Virus record (IMG/VR): IMGVR_UViG_3300034106_003179
Location: 1-52,402 of that record
Length of the DNA: 52,402 nucleotides
Direction: 5' to 3' (one strand)
Origin: a virus
Shown here: in pieces, positions 14,303 to 22,612 of the stretch
Numbering within the stretch: position 1 is the first letter of the stretch
Layout: every line of letters starts with the position of its first letter
Program-made: the position numbers and the translations under genes
The notes under the pieces: model-generated
Databases searched by the model: none
What the model saw: the letters and a program-made list of their open reading frames with translations, nothing else
What the model was told of the DNA's origin: nothing

Positions 14303-14335
14303 ACTCCTTGGGTTGAGGAAACCAACCCAAGGAGT
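14303..14335 (-). promoter_or_regulatory. Hairpin sequestering a ribosome-binding site
   Basis: On the minus strand ACTCCTTGGGTTG pairs perfectly with CAACCCAAGGAGT (13 bp, 7-nt loop). The AAGGAG of the 14296 gene lies in the 3' arm, 7 nt before ATG. The hairpin also sits between the clamp gene and the secretory gene, so it could serve as a weak terminator, but it has no U-tract. Confidence 0.65.
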
Positions 14336-14356
14336 GTGCCGTGCGTGTCAAATCTT

Positions 14357-15457
14357 TCAGCCGTCGGCCAGCGGCATGATCGTAATGCGGGCGGTGTCGG
14401 CCCGCAGCAGCATCGCACTGTCGCCGTTCTTGAACTCAATGCTGACCGTTTCCGCACCGTCGATCTTGTTGAGCCATTCAATCGCGTAGTGCGGATTGAT
14501 GACGAAGCCCCCCGGCGTGCCCGCTTCCAGCAGGCCGCACGTCACCTCGCTCTCGCCGTACTCCTGCGACTTGCTCCGCAGCGTGATCCCGGTGTCGGCG
14601 ACCGTCCACCGCACGCCCTTGCTCGTCTCGCTGGTGCAGACCGCCGCCATCGAACACGCCCGCAGCAGGTCGTCCGCGTTGGCAAACGAGTGCGGCCCGT
14701 CGTGGTCAGGCTCGATGAGGTGCCACTTGGGGAACTGCCCGGCCAGCAGCATCGCCCGCACGACCGTCGAATCAACCGTCACAATTACCTCCGAGCCGGT
14801 CGTCTCGAACTGCACCGCCTCGCCGCTCGCCGCGACCCGCCGCACAATTTCCATCGCCCGCTGCGGAACCAACGCCGAAGCGTCGTCGGTCGCTTGGTCG
14901 ATCTCGCACTCGGTCACGGCCATGCGCTTGCCGTCCGTCGCCACGAAGAACAGCGTCCCGTCGCGGAACTCCACTTGGATACCGCTCATCGTGAAGCGGT
15001 CGTCCTGCTTCGCGGGGACGCACAGGATCGGCCGCAGCAGGCCGCACAACTGGTCGGCGGGCAGGTGGGCAATCGGCTTGGCGTAGCCGTCGCTCGCCGC
15101 CGGGAACTCGTCGGCGTTCTCAGTGGGGAGCGTCCACGAACCCTTGCCCGCAGAGATGCGGCAGCGGTCGCCTTCGATCTGGAACGTCATCTCATCGGCG
15201 GTGATGTTTCCGACGATGGATTGCAGCCTGCCGAACGGCAGCAGCGTCACGTCGTCCATGCCGGGGAGCGGAGCCTCGACGCGAATTTCAAGGTCGGTGC
15301 CGATCATCACGCCGTTGCCGACTAGCACGTTCGTGAGGATCGGTTTCGGGGAGCGGGTCGGCACCGCCTTCTCGACGGCGTGGATCGCCCTACGAACGTC
15401 ATCGACGCTCAACGTCGTGCCAGTGGTTGTGCGCTTTCGGGTTGCTGTCGCGGCCAT
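14357..15457 (-). CDS. dnaN: DNA polymerase III beta sliding clamp
   Basis: 366 residues, the usual DnaN length, with three clamp-type repeats. Recognisable segments: VDDVRRAIHAVEKAVPTRSP, ILTNVLVG, TLFFVATDGKRMAVTE (central domain), VVRAMLLAGQFPKWH, and the end FKNGDSAMLLRADTARITIMP. The ring tethers a polymerase to DNA. Phage genomes seldom carry a bacterial-type clamp, so it may replace or compete with the host clamp. AAAGGAA precedes ATG 15457. Confidence 0.9.
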   Translation of the reverse strand: MAATATRKRTTTGTTLSVDDVRRAIHAVEKAVPTRSPKPILTNVLVGNGVMIGTDLEIRVEAPLPGMDDVTLLPFGRLQSIVGNITADEMTFQIEGDRCRISAGKGSWTLPTENADEFPAASDGYAKPIAHLPADQLCGLLRPILCVPAKQDDRFTMSGIQVEFRDGTLFFVATDGKRMAVTECEIDQATDDASALVPQRAMEIVRRVAASGEAVQFETTGSEVIVTVDSTVVRAMLLAGQFPKWHLIEPDHDGPHSFANADDLLRACSMAAVCTSETSKGVRWTVADTGITLRSKSQEYGESEVTCGLLEAGTPGGFVINPHYAIEWLNKIDGAETVSIEFKNGDSAMLLRADTARITIMPLADG

Positions 15458-15566
15458 GATTCACTTCCTTTCGGCTCATGGAAATACCAGCCAGAACACC
15501 CACGGCGAACGTCGCCGCGTGGAGTATTGAACCGATAGAAACGCAGACGATTTGCTCAATAGTCAC
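15399..15566 (-). CDS. Small single-span membrane protein
   Basis: 55 residues from GTG 15566 (another GTG at 15584 is possible). IEQIVCVSIGSILHAATFAV and GVLAGISMS form a membrane helix, then a charged tail (SRKEVNHGRDSNPKAHNHW). The 3' end overlaps dnaN by 59 nt. The overlap makes the coding call tentative. Confidence 0.4.
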   Translation of the reverse strand: MTIEQIVCVSIGSILHAATFAVGVLAGISMSRKEVNHGRDSNPKAHNHWHDVERR

Positions 15567-15810
15567 GAACCATCCCCCCGTCACCTTGAGCGTCCAGCAC
15601 CTCGACCGCGTTTAGTCCTCGCAGCGTGTTCGCCAACTTCTCGGCAAGCAGCATCGGCACGTCGTCCTCGTCGGCCAACGTCGCGGCACACAGGGCCAGC
15701 TCGTCGGCTCGTTCCTCGCACTCCTCACACAGCCCGTCGTCGGCCGCGACCCACAGGCGTATCGTCAACGGGCCAACCGAAACCTTCCGCATGAGTTCGT
15801 AAGCACGCAT
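15556..15810 (-). CDS. Hypothetical protein
   Basis: 84 residues from ATG 15810, chosen for AAGGAGG 6 nt upstream. It begins MRAYELMRKVSVGPLTIRLWV, then the acidic CEECEERADELALC; LAEKLANTLRGL near the end recalls the C-terminal helix of the LTxEER cassette proteins. Overlaps the VRR-NUC gene by 86 nt. Function unknown. Confidence 0.55.
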   Translation of the reverse strand: MRAYELMRKVSVGPLTIRLWVAADDGLCEECEERADELALCAATLADEDDVPMLLAEKLANTLRGLNAVEVLDAQGDGGMVRDY

Positions 15811-16069
15811 ACGCTTCCTCCTTGCTGGTGACGACATGGCACGGGGTTCCTCCCCGCGTTTCCAATTCATTCATGCGACGGCGTTGAATCTCGGTCGGGT
15901 GCTTGCCCGGCTGCTTCACTTCCAACCACACCGCGTGGCCTTTCTGAAGGCACAGCAAGTCGGGCAGGCCCGCGAGTTGGTACGGCCCGCCATGAATCTT
16001 GATGGGCTTCCAGCCCAGTGATTCGGCTACCCGAACAATCGACGCTACGATGCTGGATTCGCGCGGCAT
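15725..16069 (-). CDS. VRR-NUC domain nuclease
   Basis: 114 residues. GLPDLLCLQKGHAVWLEVKQPG contains the PD-(D/E)xK signature (D in LPDLL, ExK in LEVKQ), followed by PTEIQRRRMNELETRGG, as in phage VRR-NUC proteins and the Fan1 nuclease domain. It probably resolves or trims branched DNA during replication. ATG 16069 has AAAGGA just upstream; its N-terminus overlaps the GP88-like gene. Confidence 0.85.
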   Translation of the reverse strand: MPRESSIVASIVRVAESLGWKPIKIHGGPYQLAGLPDLLCLQKGHAVWLEVKQPGKHPTEIQRRRMNELETRGGTPCHVVTSKEEAYACLRTHAEGFGWPVDDTPVGRGRRRAV

Positions 16070-16782
16070 TCCTTTGCCCTTGCTACCGCGTCGCCGTTGA
16101 AGCAGCGGCGGCACGATTCACATACCCGAACAATCGACTCGCTCAGGTTGAGCGGACAATCGTGATCGACCGGCTCCATTCCGTCAAGGTCATATCCGTC
16201 ACGAAATATGACCGGTGCTATCGCTGCTGGCGGCACCTCGCCACGGTCGCACTGGTACGAATGAAACCACCGCAGCCCCGCAGGGGCGATCTGCTTGAAC
16301 CGCTCCAGCCGCTCCCACGAACTCTTATCGACCGACAAGTGCAGGTAGACGTTGGGGCGGGGCGTGAGCGTCGCGGCGATTTCTGGCTTGCGGCTGACCA
16401 CCCACTGCGGAACGCCGCTCAAGATTGTTGCTACGGAATCAATGCACGCGGGTGTCTCGGCAACAAGGTCGCCGCCGCCGCACCACCTGACATACGTCAA
16501 GCGGAGCCGCACGGCCCACGCCGCGATGCTGCCCGCGAGCCGGTGCGGGTCGGCCCGCAGGGAGTTGAGCAGCCGGTGCTGCTTGGCAAGGCTGGCGTTC
16601 CACGTCGCTGGGCCTTTGGCGAAGTAGCACGTCTCGGCACAGACGACGCTTGGCGTACACGTCCCGATGATCGGGAAGTTCAACGAATGCCCCGTGACCT
16701 TGTTCGTTGAGAAAGGATTCTCGTCGGGGGCCAGAAGCTCGTCGTGGCCCTGCGGTTTGCGGGCGAGGGTGGCAACGCTCAT
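16045..16782 (-). CDS. GP88-like protein
   Basis: 245 residues. The N-terminal half has VTGHSLNFPIIGTCTPSVVC then ETCYFAKG, and the middle has LRLTYVRWCGGGDLV. These match the 'TCPxxxxCxxxCYxxKG ... GD' layout of the phage Gene-88 product family. The C-terminus carries CESCRRCF. The cysteines could bind a metal or cluster. Biochemical role unknown. It lies after a terminator hairpin. Confidence 0.65.
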   Translation of the reverse strand: MSVATLARKPQGHDELLAPDENPFSTNKVTGHSLNFPIIGTCTPSVVCAETCYFAKGPATWNASLAKQHRLLNSLRADPHRLAGSIAAWAVRLRLTYVRWCGGGDLVAETPACIDSVATILSGVPQWVVSRKPEIAATLTPRPNVYLHLSVDKSSWERLERFKQIAPAGLRWFHSYQCDRGEVPPAAIAPVIFRDGYDLDGMEPVDHDCPLNLSESIVRVCESCRRCFNGDAVARAKECRANPAS

Positions 16783-16812
16783 GCGGCCACTTGACCAACG
16801 CTGTCAAGCAAA

Positions 16813-16845
16813 CCGCCCCGCCGCGTGGAGGAGGCGGCGGGGCGG
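16813..16845 (-). terminator. Rho-independent-like hairpin
   Basis: CCGCCCCGCCGC / GCGGCGGGGCGG, a perfect 12-bp GC stem with 9-nt loop, followed on the minus strand by TTTGCTT. It lies in the 144-nt gap between the 118-residue zinc protein and the GP88-like gene. The T-run is short. Confidence 0.5.
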
Positions 16846-16926
16846 CAGCATGGAGCCATCCATGGCAGGCCAGTGTTACACGCCACCGCTGGCAGGGCGA
16901 CCCGTGTGGCTGACGATGAGCAGCCA

Positions 16927-17283
16927 CTACGCCGAGGGTGCGGCGGTGTTCAGATACTCCGTGATGCGTTCCCGCAGTTTGTCGTTCGTGTCGCGCAGCA
17001 CTTCGAGATACCGCCGCCCGTTTGGCTCGGCGTCGGCCTCCGCGAACGTCATGCCTTGGAACCGCCCGAACTGGAAGCGGAACTCCAAGCGGCTCGACTG
17101 CGGCTCGACCGCCGCCGGGCGGGTGACGGCAGGCACCAGTTCCATCACGCCGCAGAAGCAGCACTCCACCACGTCGTGCGGCACGCTGCGGCCCCGCTCC
17201 CGCACCATGCGGGTGTCGAAGGCTTCCCAGTGCGTTGCGTGGCAGCGGTAGCAGGGGGCGGCGTGGGGGTGGAAGTCGATCAT
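16927..17283 (-). CDS. Zinc-ribbon protein with ExoX-C/DUF3820-like tail
   Basis: 118 residues. The N-terminus has CYRCH and ECCFCG, a four-cysteine zinc ribbon. The C-terminal FRFQFGRFQGMTFAEADAEP followed by RRYLEVL resembles the 'FGKykG...YLxWl' domain found at the end of exodeoxyribonuclease X and in DUF3820. It overlaps the nuclease-like gene upstream (ATGA). A DNA-binding accessory role is inferred. Confidence 0.6.
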   Translation of the reverse strand: MIDFHPHAAPCYRCHATHWEAFDTRMVRERGRSVPHDVVECCFCGVMELVPAVTRPAAVEPQSSRLEFRFQFGRFQGMTFAEADAEPNGRRYLEVLRDTNDKLRERITEYLNTAAPSA

Positions 17284-17702
17284 TGACCCGCCTCCCACAA
17301 CGTCCGCTGAATTGTTTCTTCGCAGTCGCCGCCCGATGAAAACACGCCCCAGTTGTCCCGGTACTTCCAAAAACGGCGAACCACGATTGTGTTCGGCCAT
17401 CGGCCGCTCGTTCCGCAGAGCGATTGGGCAGGAATAAAAAACCGCTCGCCGCGAAAGTTCAACGCGAGAACGTCGAAGTCAGTTCGCCGGTATCGTCGCG
17501 TACCGTTCTTGCCGTATGACTTACCAATGCGAACAGTGCCGTTCTTGTCGTGCGTAATGTTTTTGCACTGCACCTTTAGCCCGTTCACGACGGCATCGTG
17601 CGGGCGACAGCCGGATACCTTCCTCGCCTTGAGGCCGCTGCCTAGTGCAAGCTCGACGAACTCACGTTCCCAGACTTGCCCGGCAACCGCTGGGTTCAGC
17701 AT
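17280..17702 (-). CDS. Putative PD-(D/E)xK nuclease
   Basis: 140 residues from ATG 17702 (TGATG with the helicase). VWEREFVELALGSGLKARKV, then HDAVVNGLKVQCKNITHDKNG gives E...D...QxK, followed by RRTDFDVLALNFRGERFFIP. This is the arrangement of Holliday-junction-resolvase-like and intron-type PD-(D/E)xK enzymes. It is probably involved in recombination or replication with the adjacent UvrD-like helicase. Function is inferred. Confidence 0.6.
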   Translation of the reverse strand: MLNPAVAGQVWEREFVELALGSGLKARKVSGCRPHDAVVNGLKVQCKNITHDKNGTVRIGKSYGKNGTRRYRRTDFDVLALNFRGERFFIPAQSLCGTSGRWPNTIVVRRFWKYRDNWGVFSSGGDCEETIQRTLWEAGQ

Positions 17703-19348
17703 CACAGCACCTCCATGCGAGGCACCGGCTTGCCGTGCCGTCCCTCATTGACGATGTAAAGATTCCGCCGCGCCCGCGTCACGCCGACGTAGGCGATCCG
17801 GCACTCCTCGTCGTGCTGGTCGCGGTCGTCCTCGCGGCCCTGCTCGACCCGCTTGCCGACCGTCGTGAGCATCGCCACGTTGTCGGCCTCCATACCCTTG
17901 ACCGAGTGGATCGTGCCGACGCGAATCTTCGTGTTGGCGACCAGTTCCGGCCCCCACCGCTCCGCGTGCCGCCGCCACTCCTCGCCTCGGTCAACGAGGC
18001 CGCACCACTTACCGCTGCGAATCTTCTCCATCAGCGGCTCGGTCGCACCAACCTTCGTCAAGTCGTCGGAGAAGATCACGTCCCACTCGTCGGCGTGCTT
18101 CTTCGCCCAGCCGGTCTTCACGCCGCGCGCCAGCATCGGCTCCTTGTCTTTGTTTGTGCATGGCAACAATTCAATCGCCCGCGACCACTCCTTGCCGCTG
18201 ACGTGCTTGCCTTTCTCCAGCGCATAGAGGGCAGCGAGGCCCGTGCCGCGCGAGGTCGCCCCCTCCTGTTGCGTGACCCACTTCGCGGGTTTGCCCGCCG
18301 CGTGCAGGCTGGCGTAGAGCCGATTCGCCTCATAATTCGTGCGAGCGATAAACAGCCACTCCTCGTCTGGCCTCGCGCGGATGAATGGAAGTTCTGTCTC
18401 GCAGTCGAATATCTGCCCCTCATGGTCGGCCGGTGCAACCTTGCGGTCGAAGTACCCGCGGTACATGCGTCGCAGGCACCGCTCGCCCAGTTCGAGAATC
18501 GGCTTCGGGCAGCGGTAGCTTTTTGGCATCGTCCGCTCCTTTTCCGCAGGCCAGCCGAGGAAGCAGTCCGCAGACGATCCCGCGAAGCCAAAGATCGCCT
18601 GGAATGGATCGCCAACGACGTAGCACCACTTCACCGACTCCGCGGAAACGAGCCGCTTGCACGCCGCGTCGAGGAGCGGGCTGGCGTCCTGCTGCTCGTC
18701 GAACAGCCACGCCGACACGTCGGGCAACGTGCCTTCCGGTTCCGTTCGCTCGACGCCATCGACCGCGTGCAACCGGTAGCCTGAGAACCGCAGGAGCAAG
18801 TCGGAGAAGTCGAGCCGATCCTCCAGCCGCTTCGCCATCTCGTACCGTTCGGCTATCCGAACTACCGCGGCGTAGTCTGGCACGTCGTCGTCGAGCCGCC
18901 GCATCTTCCGCACGACTTCGCTGAGCGGTTGGAGCGTGTTCCTCGCTCGCTCCCAGCACGTCAACGCGGCCCCCTCCTGCCCGCCGACAAACTTCTGCCG
19001 CCCGGTGTCGTCGTCGATGGAGGTCGACACCTTCACACCGAGCGCGTTGCTAATCCATTCGGTGTCGGCCACGGCGTTGCCGATCAACTGCCCCGGCTCC
19101 AACGCCAAGCAGCGGCGAGCGGTCGAGTGAACGGTGCGGAACCACCCTTCGCCGTCGAGCAGCGACGGCGGGACGTTCCACGCCGCCGCCGCCCGGCTCA
19201 CGGCCTCGGCCCGTGCAGCCCGCGTGAAACTGGCGAAGCCAAGCCGCAGGGGATTGCCGCCCAGTTTGGGCAACGCCCCCTCCATGATGTTGAGCAGTTC
19301 GGTCGTCTTGCCGCTGCCCGCCGCGCCAATGAGTCTCGCTATCTTCAC
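17702..19348 (-). CDS. UvrD/Rep-like superfamily 1 helicase
   Basis: 548 residues from GTG 19348 (CGAGGG 7 nt upstream). Walker A is GAAGSGKTT (residues 8-16), motif II is LFDEQQDASP (about 215-224), GDPFQAIFGFAG is motif III, and the C-terminal motifs are VGTIHSVKGMEADNV and YVGVTRARRNLYIV. It unwinds DNA 3'-5' in relatives. A TTG at 19399 would add 17 residues but lacks a ribosome site. Confidence 0.9.
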   Translation of the reverse strand: MKIARLIGAAGSGKTTELLNIMEGALPKLGGNPLRLGFASFTRAARAEAVSRAAAAWNVPPSLLDGEGWFRTVHSTARRCLALEPGQLIGNAVADTEWISNALGVKVSTSIDDDTGRQKFVGGQEGAALTCWERARNTLQPLSEVVRKMRRLDDDVPDYAAVVRIAERYEMAKRLEDRLDFSDLLLRFSGYRLHAVDGVERTEPEGTLPDVSAWLFDEQQDASPLLDAACKRLVSAESVKWCYVVGDPFQAIFGFAGSSADCFLGWPAEKERTMPKSYRCPKPILELGERCLRRMYRGYFDRKVAPADHEGQIFDCETELPFIRARPDEEWLFIARTNYEANRLYASLHAAGKPAKWVTQQEGATSRGTGLAALYALEKGKHVSGKEWSRAIELLPCTNKDKEPMLARGVKTGWAKKHADEWDVIFSDDLTKVGATEPLMEKIRSGKWCGLVDRGEEWRRHAERWGPELVANTKIRVGTIHSVKGMEADNVAMLTTVGKRVEQGREDDRDQHDEECRIAYVGVTRARRNLYIVNEGRHGKPVPRMEVL

Positions 19349-19409
19349 TAGATTGCCCTCGCTAAAACCAACAGGGGGGTACGAAAGTGATTTGCCCAAA
19401 AGTTCTCAC

Positions 19410-19541
19410 GGCAAAAACAGTTTTCCCGCCAATTTTCCCGGCACGTTTCGCCCTTGTTTTTAAGGCACCAAACGCACTTTGCCGGGAAAACGAGTCGCCG
19501 CGAAGGTGTTTTGGGCATGTTGAAATTTCCCATATAACTAG
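19410..19541. repeat. Intergenic repeat element, copy 1
   Basis: Related to 28601-28732. GGCAAAAAC at 19410 and TGCCGGGAAAACG at 19480 are 70 bp apart, the same spacing as in copy 2, and both copies end in TTCC + A/T-rich + CTAG at the stop of the upstream minus-strand gene. It fills the gap between prim-pol and the helicase. It may be a replication or regulatory element. A 61-codon ORF across it is probably not a gene. Confidence 0.6.
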
Positions 19542-21265
19542 ACCGATTCCCCGGAGGGCGGCAGCGCGAGCGGGCCAGCGGTCGTCAGCGTTGCCGCCAT
19601 GTCCTCCAGCACCGCGAACTCCCTCCTAGACCACACCACGTACGATTTGCGGGCACCGCCGAGGTGGCGGTGTTCCTCATGCCGGAAATCCTCCGACGCC
19701 CCCATACGGGCAAGCAGGCGCCTCTTGAGGGCCAGCCGCTCCCCGGTCTCGACGCGGTGCTGCCGTTCGATGTCTTCCCAAATCTTTCCCCACGCAAACC
19801 AGAGCGTGCCGTCGGCCCGCCACGCGGCCCGGCCCGTTGGGTCGGGAATGTCGTCGTCGGACGGCTGGGCAGCCTGAGCCAGCCGGTCGTAGAGCCATGA
19901 GGCCAGAAGCACGTACCGCAGGCTGCTTGCTCCCGGCCACTCCTCGCCCGCGTTGTCGAGGAGCTTCGCCTTGACCCCGCGTGCGTTTCGCTTCGTCGCC
20001 CGGTCGCCCGCCGACACGTTGTCCCGCACCTTGTAGCCGCCGTCCCAAATCTGCTTCCACCGCTTCGGGTCGTCGTCGAGCATCACGCGGCCCGTCGCGG
20101 CCAGCACCTGCGCCGCGACCTTCGACGCCGAGCGGTATTGGTCTACCGTGAGCGTGACGTTGCCCGTCTTGTCGGCGGTCAGCTCCCGCCAGTGCGGAAC
20201 GTGGAGCCGGTACTCAATCGGGTCGGAATGCACCACGGTCAGGCTCCATTCGCCCGGCCCCCATTCCGGCTCGCTGTCCGAGTCGGGCGTGAGCGGCGAG
20301 AACGACAAGCCCACCGCCGTAAAGACCCGCTGCCAGCCGGTCGGCGTCAGCCCCGGTTGCCGGGCCGTCGGCACCGGCAGCGGGGCATTGTCGGCGGCGG
20401 CAATCGCCGCTTCGGTCGCCACGCCCGCCGAACGCGTCTTGCGGACGTAGGCCACCGCGGAGCGGTACAGCCCCACGACTTCGGAATCCTCCAGCGGCGG
20501 CTTGCACTGGATCGTGTTGACCGCCCGAATCTTGAGCAGCAAGTCCTGCTGCTCCCGCTCGTTGTCGAGGTTCGGCCCGGAGCGGAACGCTTCCGCGATG
20601 GCGAAGCGGTGCAGTTCGTTGTTGCGACCGCCACTGGCGACCGGGCGGTGCAGCATCTCGCGGGCGGGCGAGCGGGCAATCCGCTGCGTCTGCCCGTCGT
20701 CATTCCAGAGCAGCGAGAGCAGCCGTTCGGGGAGCGGCTGAAGCTCCACGTCGTCGGGCGACAACCCCGGCACCCACTCGTAGCGGACGCCCGTGTGGTG
20801 CGTCGAGGGCGGCACGACCGACTGCGCGGCCTTGCCGCCGTTGCCGATCCGCACTTCGATCCCCAGCACCTTCCGCACCGCGACCGCGGGCAAGTCCTCT
20901 TGCCACCGAAACAGCCGATGCGGGCCACGCCCGGCCCGGTAGGTCGGCGTCCAGATTTCACCAAGGCCCAATTCCTCCCACGCCGCCTTCGCATCCTCGC
21001 CGTCCAGTTCCACGTCGATGACGCCCGACTTCGGGCCGAGGAGCAGGCCGACGTTCACCGGCCTGCCGCTATCAAACCACGACAAGACTTCTTCCTCGTC
21101 GTTCGTCGCGGACAGGTGCCACGCGTCGCCGCCCGATGGATGCTTGCCCGGCGTGCCGCAGTCGCGGCCCTTCCAGCAGGTGCAGACTTCCGGCTCGACC
21201 ACGCCGTAGAGCGGCACCAGATGCCAGCCCAGCCGCGTGTAGGAAGCCGCCAGTACGTTGCTCAT
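19538..21265 (-). CDS. Primase-polymerase (AEP/prim-pol domain)
   Basis: 575 residues from ATG 21265 (GGAGG 8 nt upstream). The N-terminal prim-pol domain has CTCWKGRDCGTPGKHP, GVIDVELDG with the catalytic D84/E86, and SVVPPSTHHTGVRYEWVPG (149-167), the fold's 'S..PPS.H' motif. The C-terminal 300 residues lack a Walker A, so no helicase is fused; unwinding may come from the neighbouring helicases. It probably primes, and perhaps extends, phage DNA. Confidence 0.85.
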   Translation of the reverse strand: MSNVLAASYTRLGWHLVPLYGVVEPEVCTCWKGRDCGTPGKHPSGGDAWHLSATNDEEEVLSWFDSGRPVNVGLLLGPKSGVIDVELDGEDAKAAWEELGLGEIWTPTYRAGRGPHRLFRWQEDLPAVAVRKVLGIEVRIGNGGKAAQSVVPPSTHHTGVRYEWVPGLSPDDVELQPLPERLLSLLWNDDGQTQRIARSPAREMLHRPVASGGRNNELHRFAIAEAFRSGPNLDNEREQQDLLLKIRAVNTIQCKPPLEDSEVVGLYRSAVAYVRKTRSAGVATEAAIAAADNAPLPVPTARQPGLTPTGWQRVFTAVGLSFSPLTPDSDSEPEWGPGEWSLTVVHSDPIEYRLHVPHWRELTADKTGNVTLTVDQYRSASKVAAQVLAATGRVMLDDDPKRWKQIWDGGYKVRDNVSAGDRATKRNARGVKAKLLDNAGEEWPGASSLRYVLLASWLYDRLAQAAQPSDDDIPDPTGRAAWRADGTLWFAWGKIWEDIERQHRVETGERLALKRRLLARMGASEDFRHEEHRHLGGARKSYVVWSRREFAVLEDMAATLTTAGPLALPPSGESV

Positions 21266-21287
21266 CGCCAGAACCTCCGTGAGTGGT

Positions 21288-21329
21288 GAAGAAAAGCCCC
21301 CGCGCCGCGTCTCCACGCGACGCGGGGGC
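21288..21329 (-). terminator. Rho-independent terminator
   Basis: A 15-bp stem between 21296-21310 and 21315-21329 with a GGAG loop. The single mismatch is a G-U pair only in the minus-strand RNA, which is followed by TTTTCTTC. It terminates the transcript after the 254-residue protein gene. Confidence 0.85.
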
Positions 21330-21354
21330 ATACGACCGACGAGCCTTTCCCTGA

Positions 21355-22119
21355 CTACGCCGCATCCTGCGGTACGTCGATCTGAGTCGCGACGCGAGAC
21401 AGCGGCTCGGTGTAGAGCCGCCGCACAATGTCGCCTTCTTCCTTCGTGATCGTCCCGACGAACCGCGGCACGATCTGCGAGTACGGTTGCCCGCCCGCAT
21501 TCTCCACCCGGTCGAGGGTCAGGCTGACCATCGCCCGGTAGTGCGGCACCGACAAACGCTTCACGAACGGCGTCACCGTCTTGAGGCTGCCCGGCCCAGC
21601 CGTGACCAGCAGCGGCCACGCCTCGTCGGCACGGAGGATCGCCAACAGGCGGCTCTCCTTGCACCGCTTGCCGCGACCGGACTTCGACGTGCCGTACTGG
21701 TTGTAGGGCAATCTCGTCCAATCGTAGGTGCGGTCGCCCGTGCGACACGACTCCAGCACCTCAGCGTCGAGGTCGCCGATTTCCTCGTTGACCCGAACCG
21801 CGGTCATGAGGTCATACGACACCAGCACCGGAGACGCCTTGCCCTGCGGCTCCTCGCTGCCCCACAACGTGCCACGCACGCCGTAGTAGACGAGGATGCC
21901 GTCGATGCTCTTGGCACTCTGCTCGTTATTGCCAGAGTCCGTCCAGCTCCACACCTTCCCGCCGCCCGCAGGCGTCGAGACGCGAGGGAGGTCAGACGCG
22001 AGCAACGATTCGCCCGGCCCAAGGTTCGCCATCAGAGCCTCACGCACGTCCGAGTCGGGACGCAACGCAAGGAACTTGCTCTCGGCTGCACCCGTGATGA
22101 GTTCGCCAGTAGGAGCCAT
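21355..22119 (-). CDS. Conserved-looking hypothetical (recombination/ssDNA candidate)
   Basis: 254 residues from ATG 22119 (AAAGGA upstream). LPYNQYGTSKSGRGKRCKES then RLLAILRADEAWPLLV, followed by GSLKTVTPFVKRLSVPHY and PYSQIVPRFVGTITKEEG. The 'GRGKxCK.xR' plus 'GSLKxxxxYxxxL' pattern occurs in phage proteins that I associate loosely with ssDNA binding, but I cannot name the family. Flanked by helicase and prim-pol genes. Confidence 0.5.
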   Translation of the reverse strand: MAPTGELITGAAESKFLALRPDSDVREALMANLGPGESLLASDLPRVSTPAGGGKVWSWTDSGNNEQSAKSIDGILVYYGVRGTLWGSEEPQGKASPVLVSYDLMTAVRVNEEIGDLDAEVLESCRTGDRTYDWTRLPYNQYGTSKSGRGKRCKESRLLAILRADEAWPLLVTAGPGSLKTVTPFVKRLSVPHYRAMVSLTLDRVENAGGQPYSQIVPRFVGTITKEEGDIVRRLYTEPLSRVATQIDVPQDAA

Positions 22120-22174
22120 CAAACCACCAATCCTTTCTTGAAGTGGAAAAGAGAAACGAAACGTACCCAAACAA

Positions 22175-22612
22175 TCAACCCAACGTGCGATGCGACAGCC
22201 GCATCTCACGGAATTCACGAACCAGACCCGCAAACGGAGTGCCGTCGGCCAGCGCGGAATCCGCCGTGCCGTCGCCGCCCCGCTGCTCAATCAGCCAACT
22301 CTTGAGCGTGGTGGTGTTCACCGCGATCAAGTCGTCGAGGCCCGCCGACTCGGCCGCTTCGACCACGGCCTCGCGGTTCTCGGTCGGCACCGACACGCTG
22401 AAAAACTCCCGCACGTACCACGACTTGCCCGCCGCCCGCACACCGTCGAGGCCCGACGCGGCCAACTGCTCGACCGCCAACTGCTCGGCCTCGTCGAGAG
22501 CCTTGTTGATCTTCTTCGCCTCGTTGGCAATCCGATCCTTCTCGGCTTGCAACGACGCGACGCGTTCCAGAATCGCGGCCAACTGGACCGGCTGGGATTC
22601 AACTGAACTCAT
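22175..22612 (-). CDS. Coiled-coil hypothetical protein
   Basis: 145 residues from ATG 22612 (ATGA overlap with the helicase). Residues about 12-55 form a coiled coil (ILERVASLQAEKDRIANEAK, then INKALDEAEQLAVEQL), followed by a small domain with SWYVREFFSVSVPTENREAV and NTTTLKSWLIEQRGG. Possibly a replication accessory; no family recognised. Confidence 0.5.
   Translation of the reverse strand: MSSVESQPVQLAAILERVASLQAEKDRIANEAKKINKALDEAEQLAVEQLAASGLDGVRAAGKSWYVREFFSVSVPTENREAVVEAAESAGLDDLIAVNTTTLKSWLIEQRGGDGTADSALADGTPFAGLVREFREMRLSHRTLG

Noticed and set aside
16045-16782. The GP88-like gene as the missing DNA transglycosylase.
   Set aside because: It shows cysteine motifs of the Gene-88 family and none of the TGT/DpdA active-site pattern.
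16783-16812. TTGACA upstream of the GP88-like gene as a promoter.
   Set aside because: There is no room for a -10 box before the ATG.
19348-19533. A 61-codon minus-strand ORF through intergenic element copy 1, with a similar peptide frame in copy 2.
   Set aside because: The similarity is explained by the repeated DNA, copy 2 has no start codon in frame, and there is no ribosome site.
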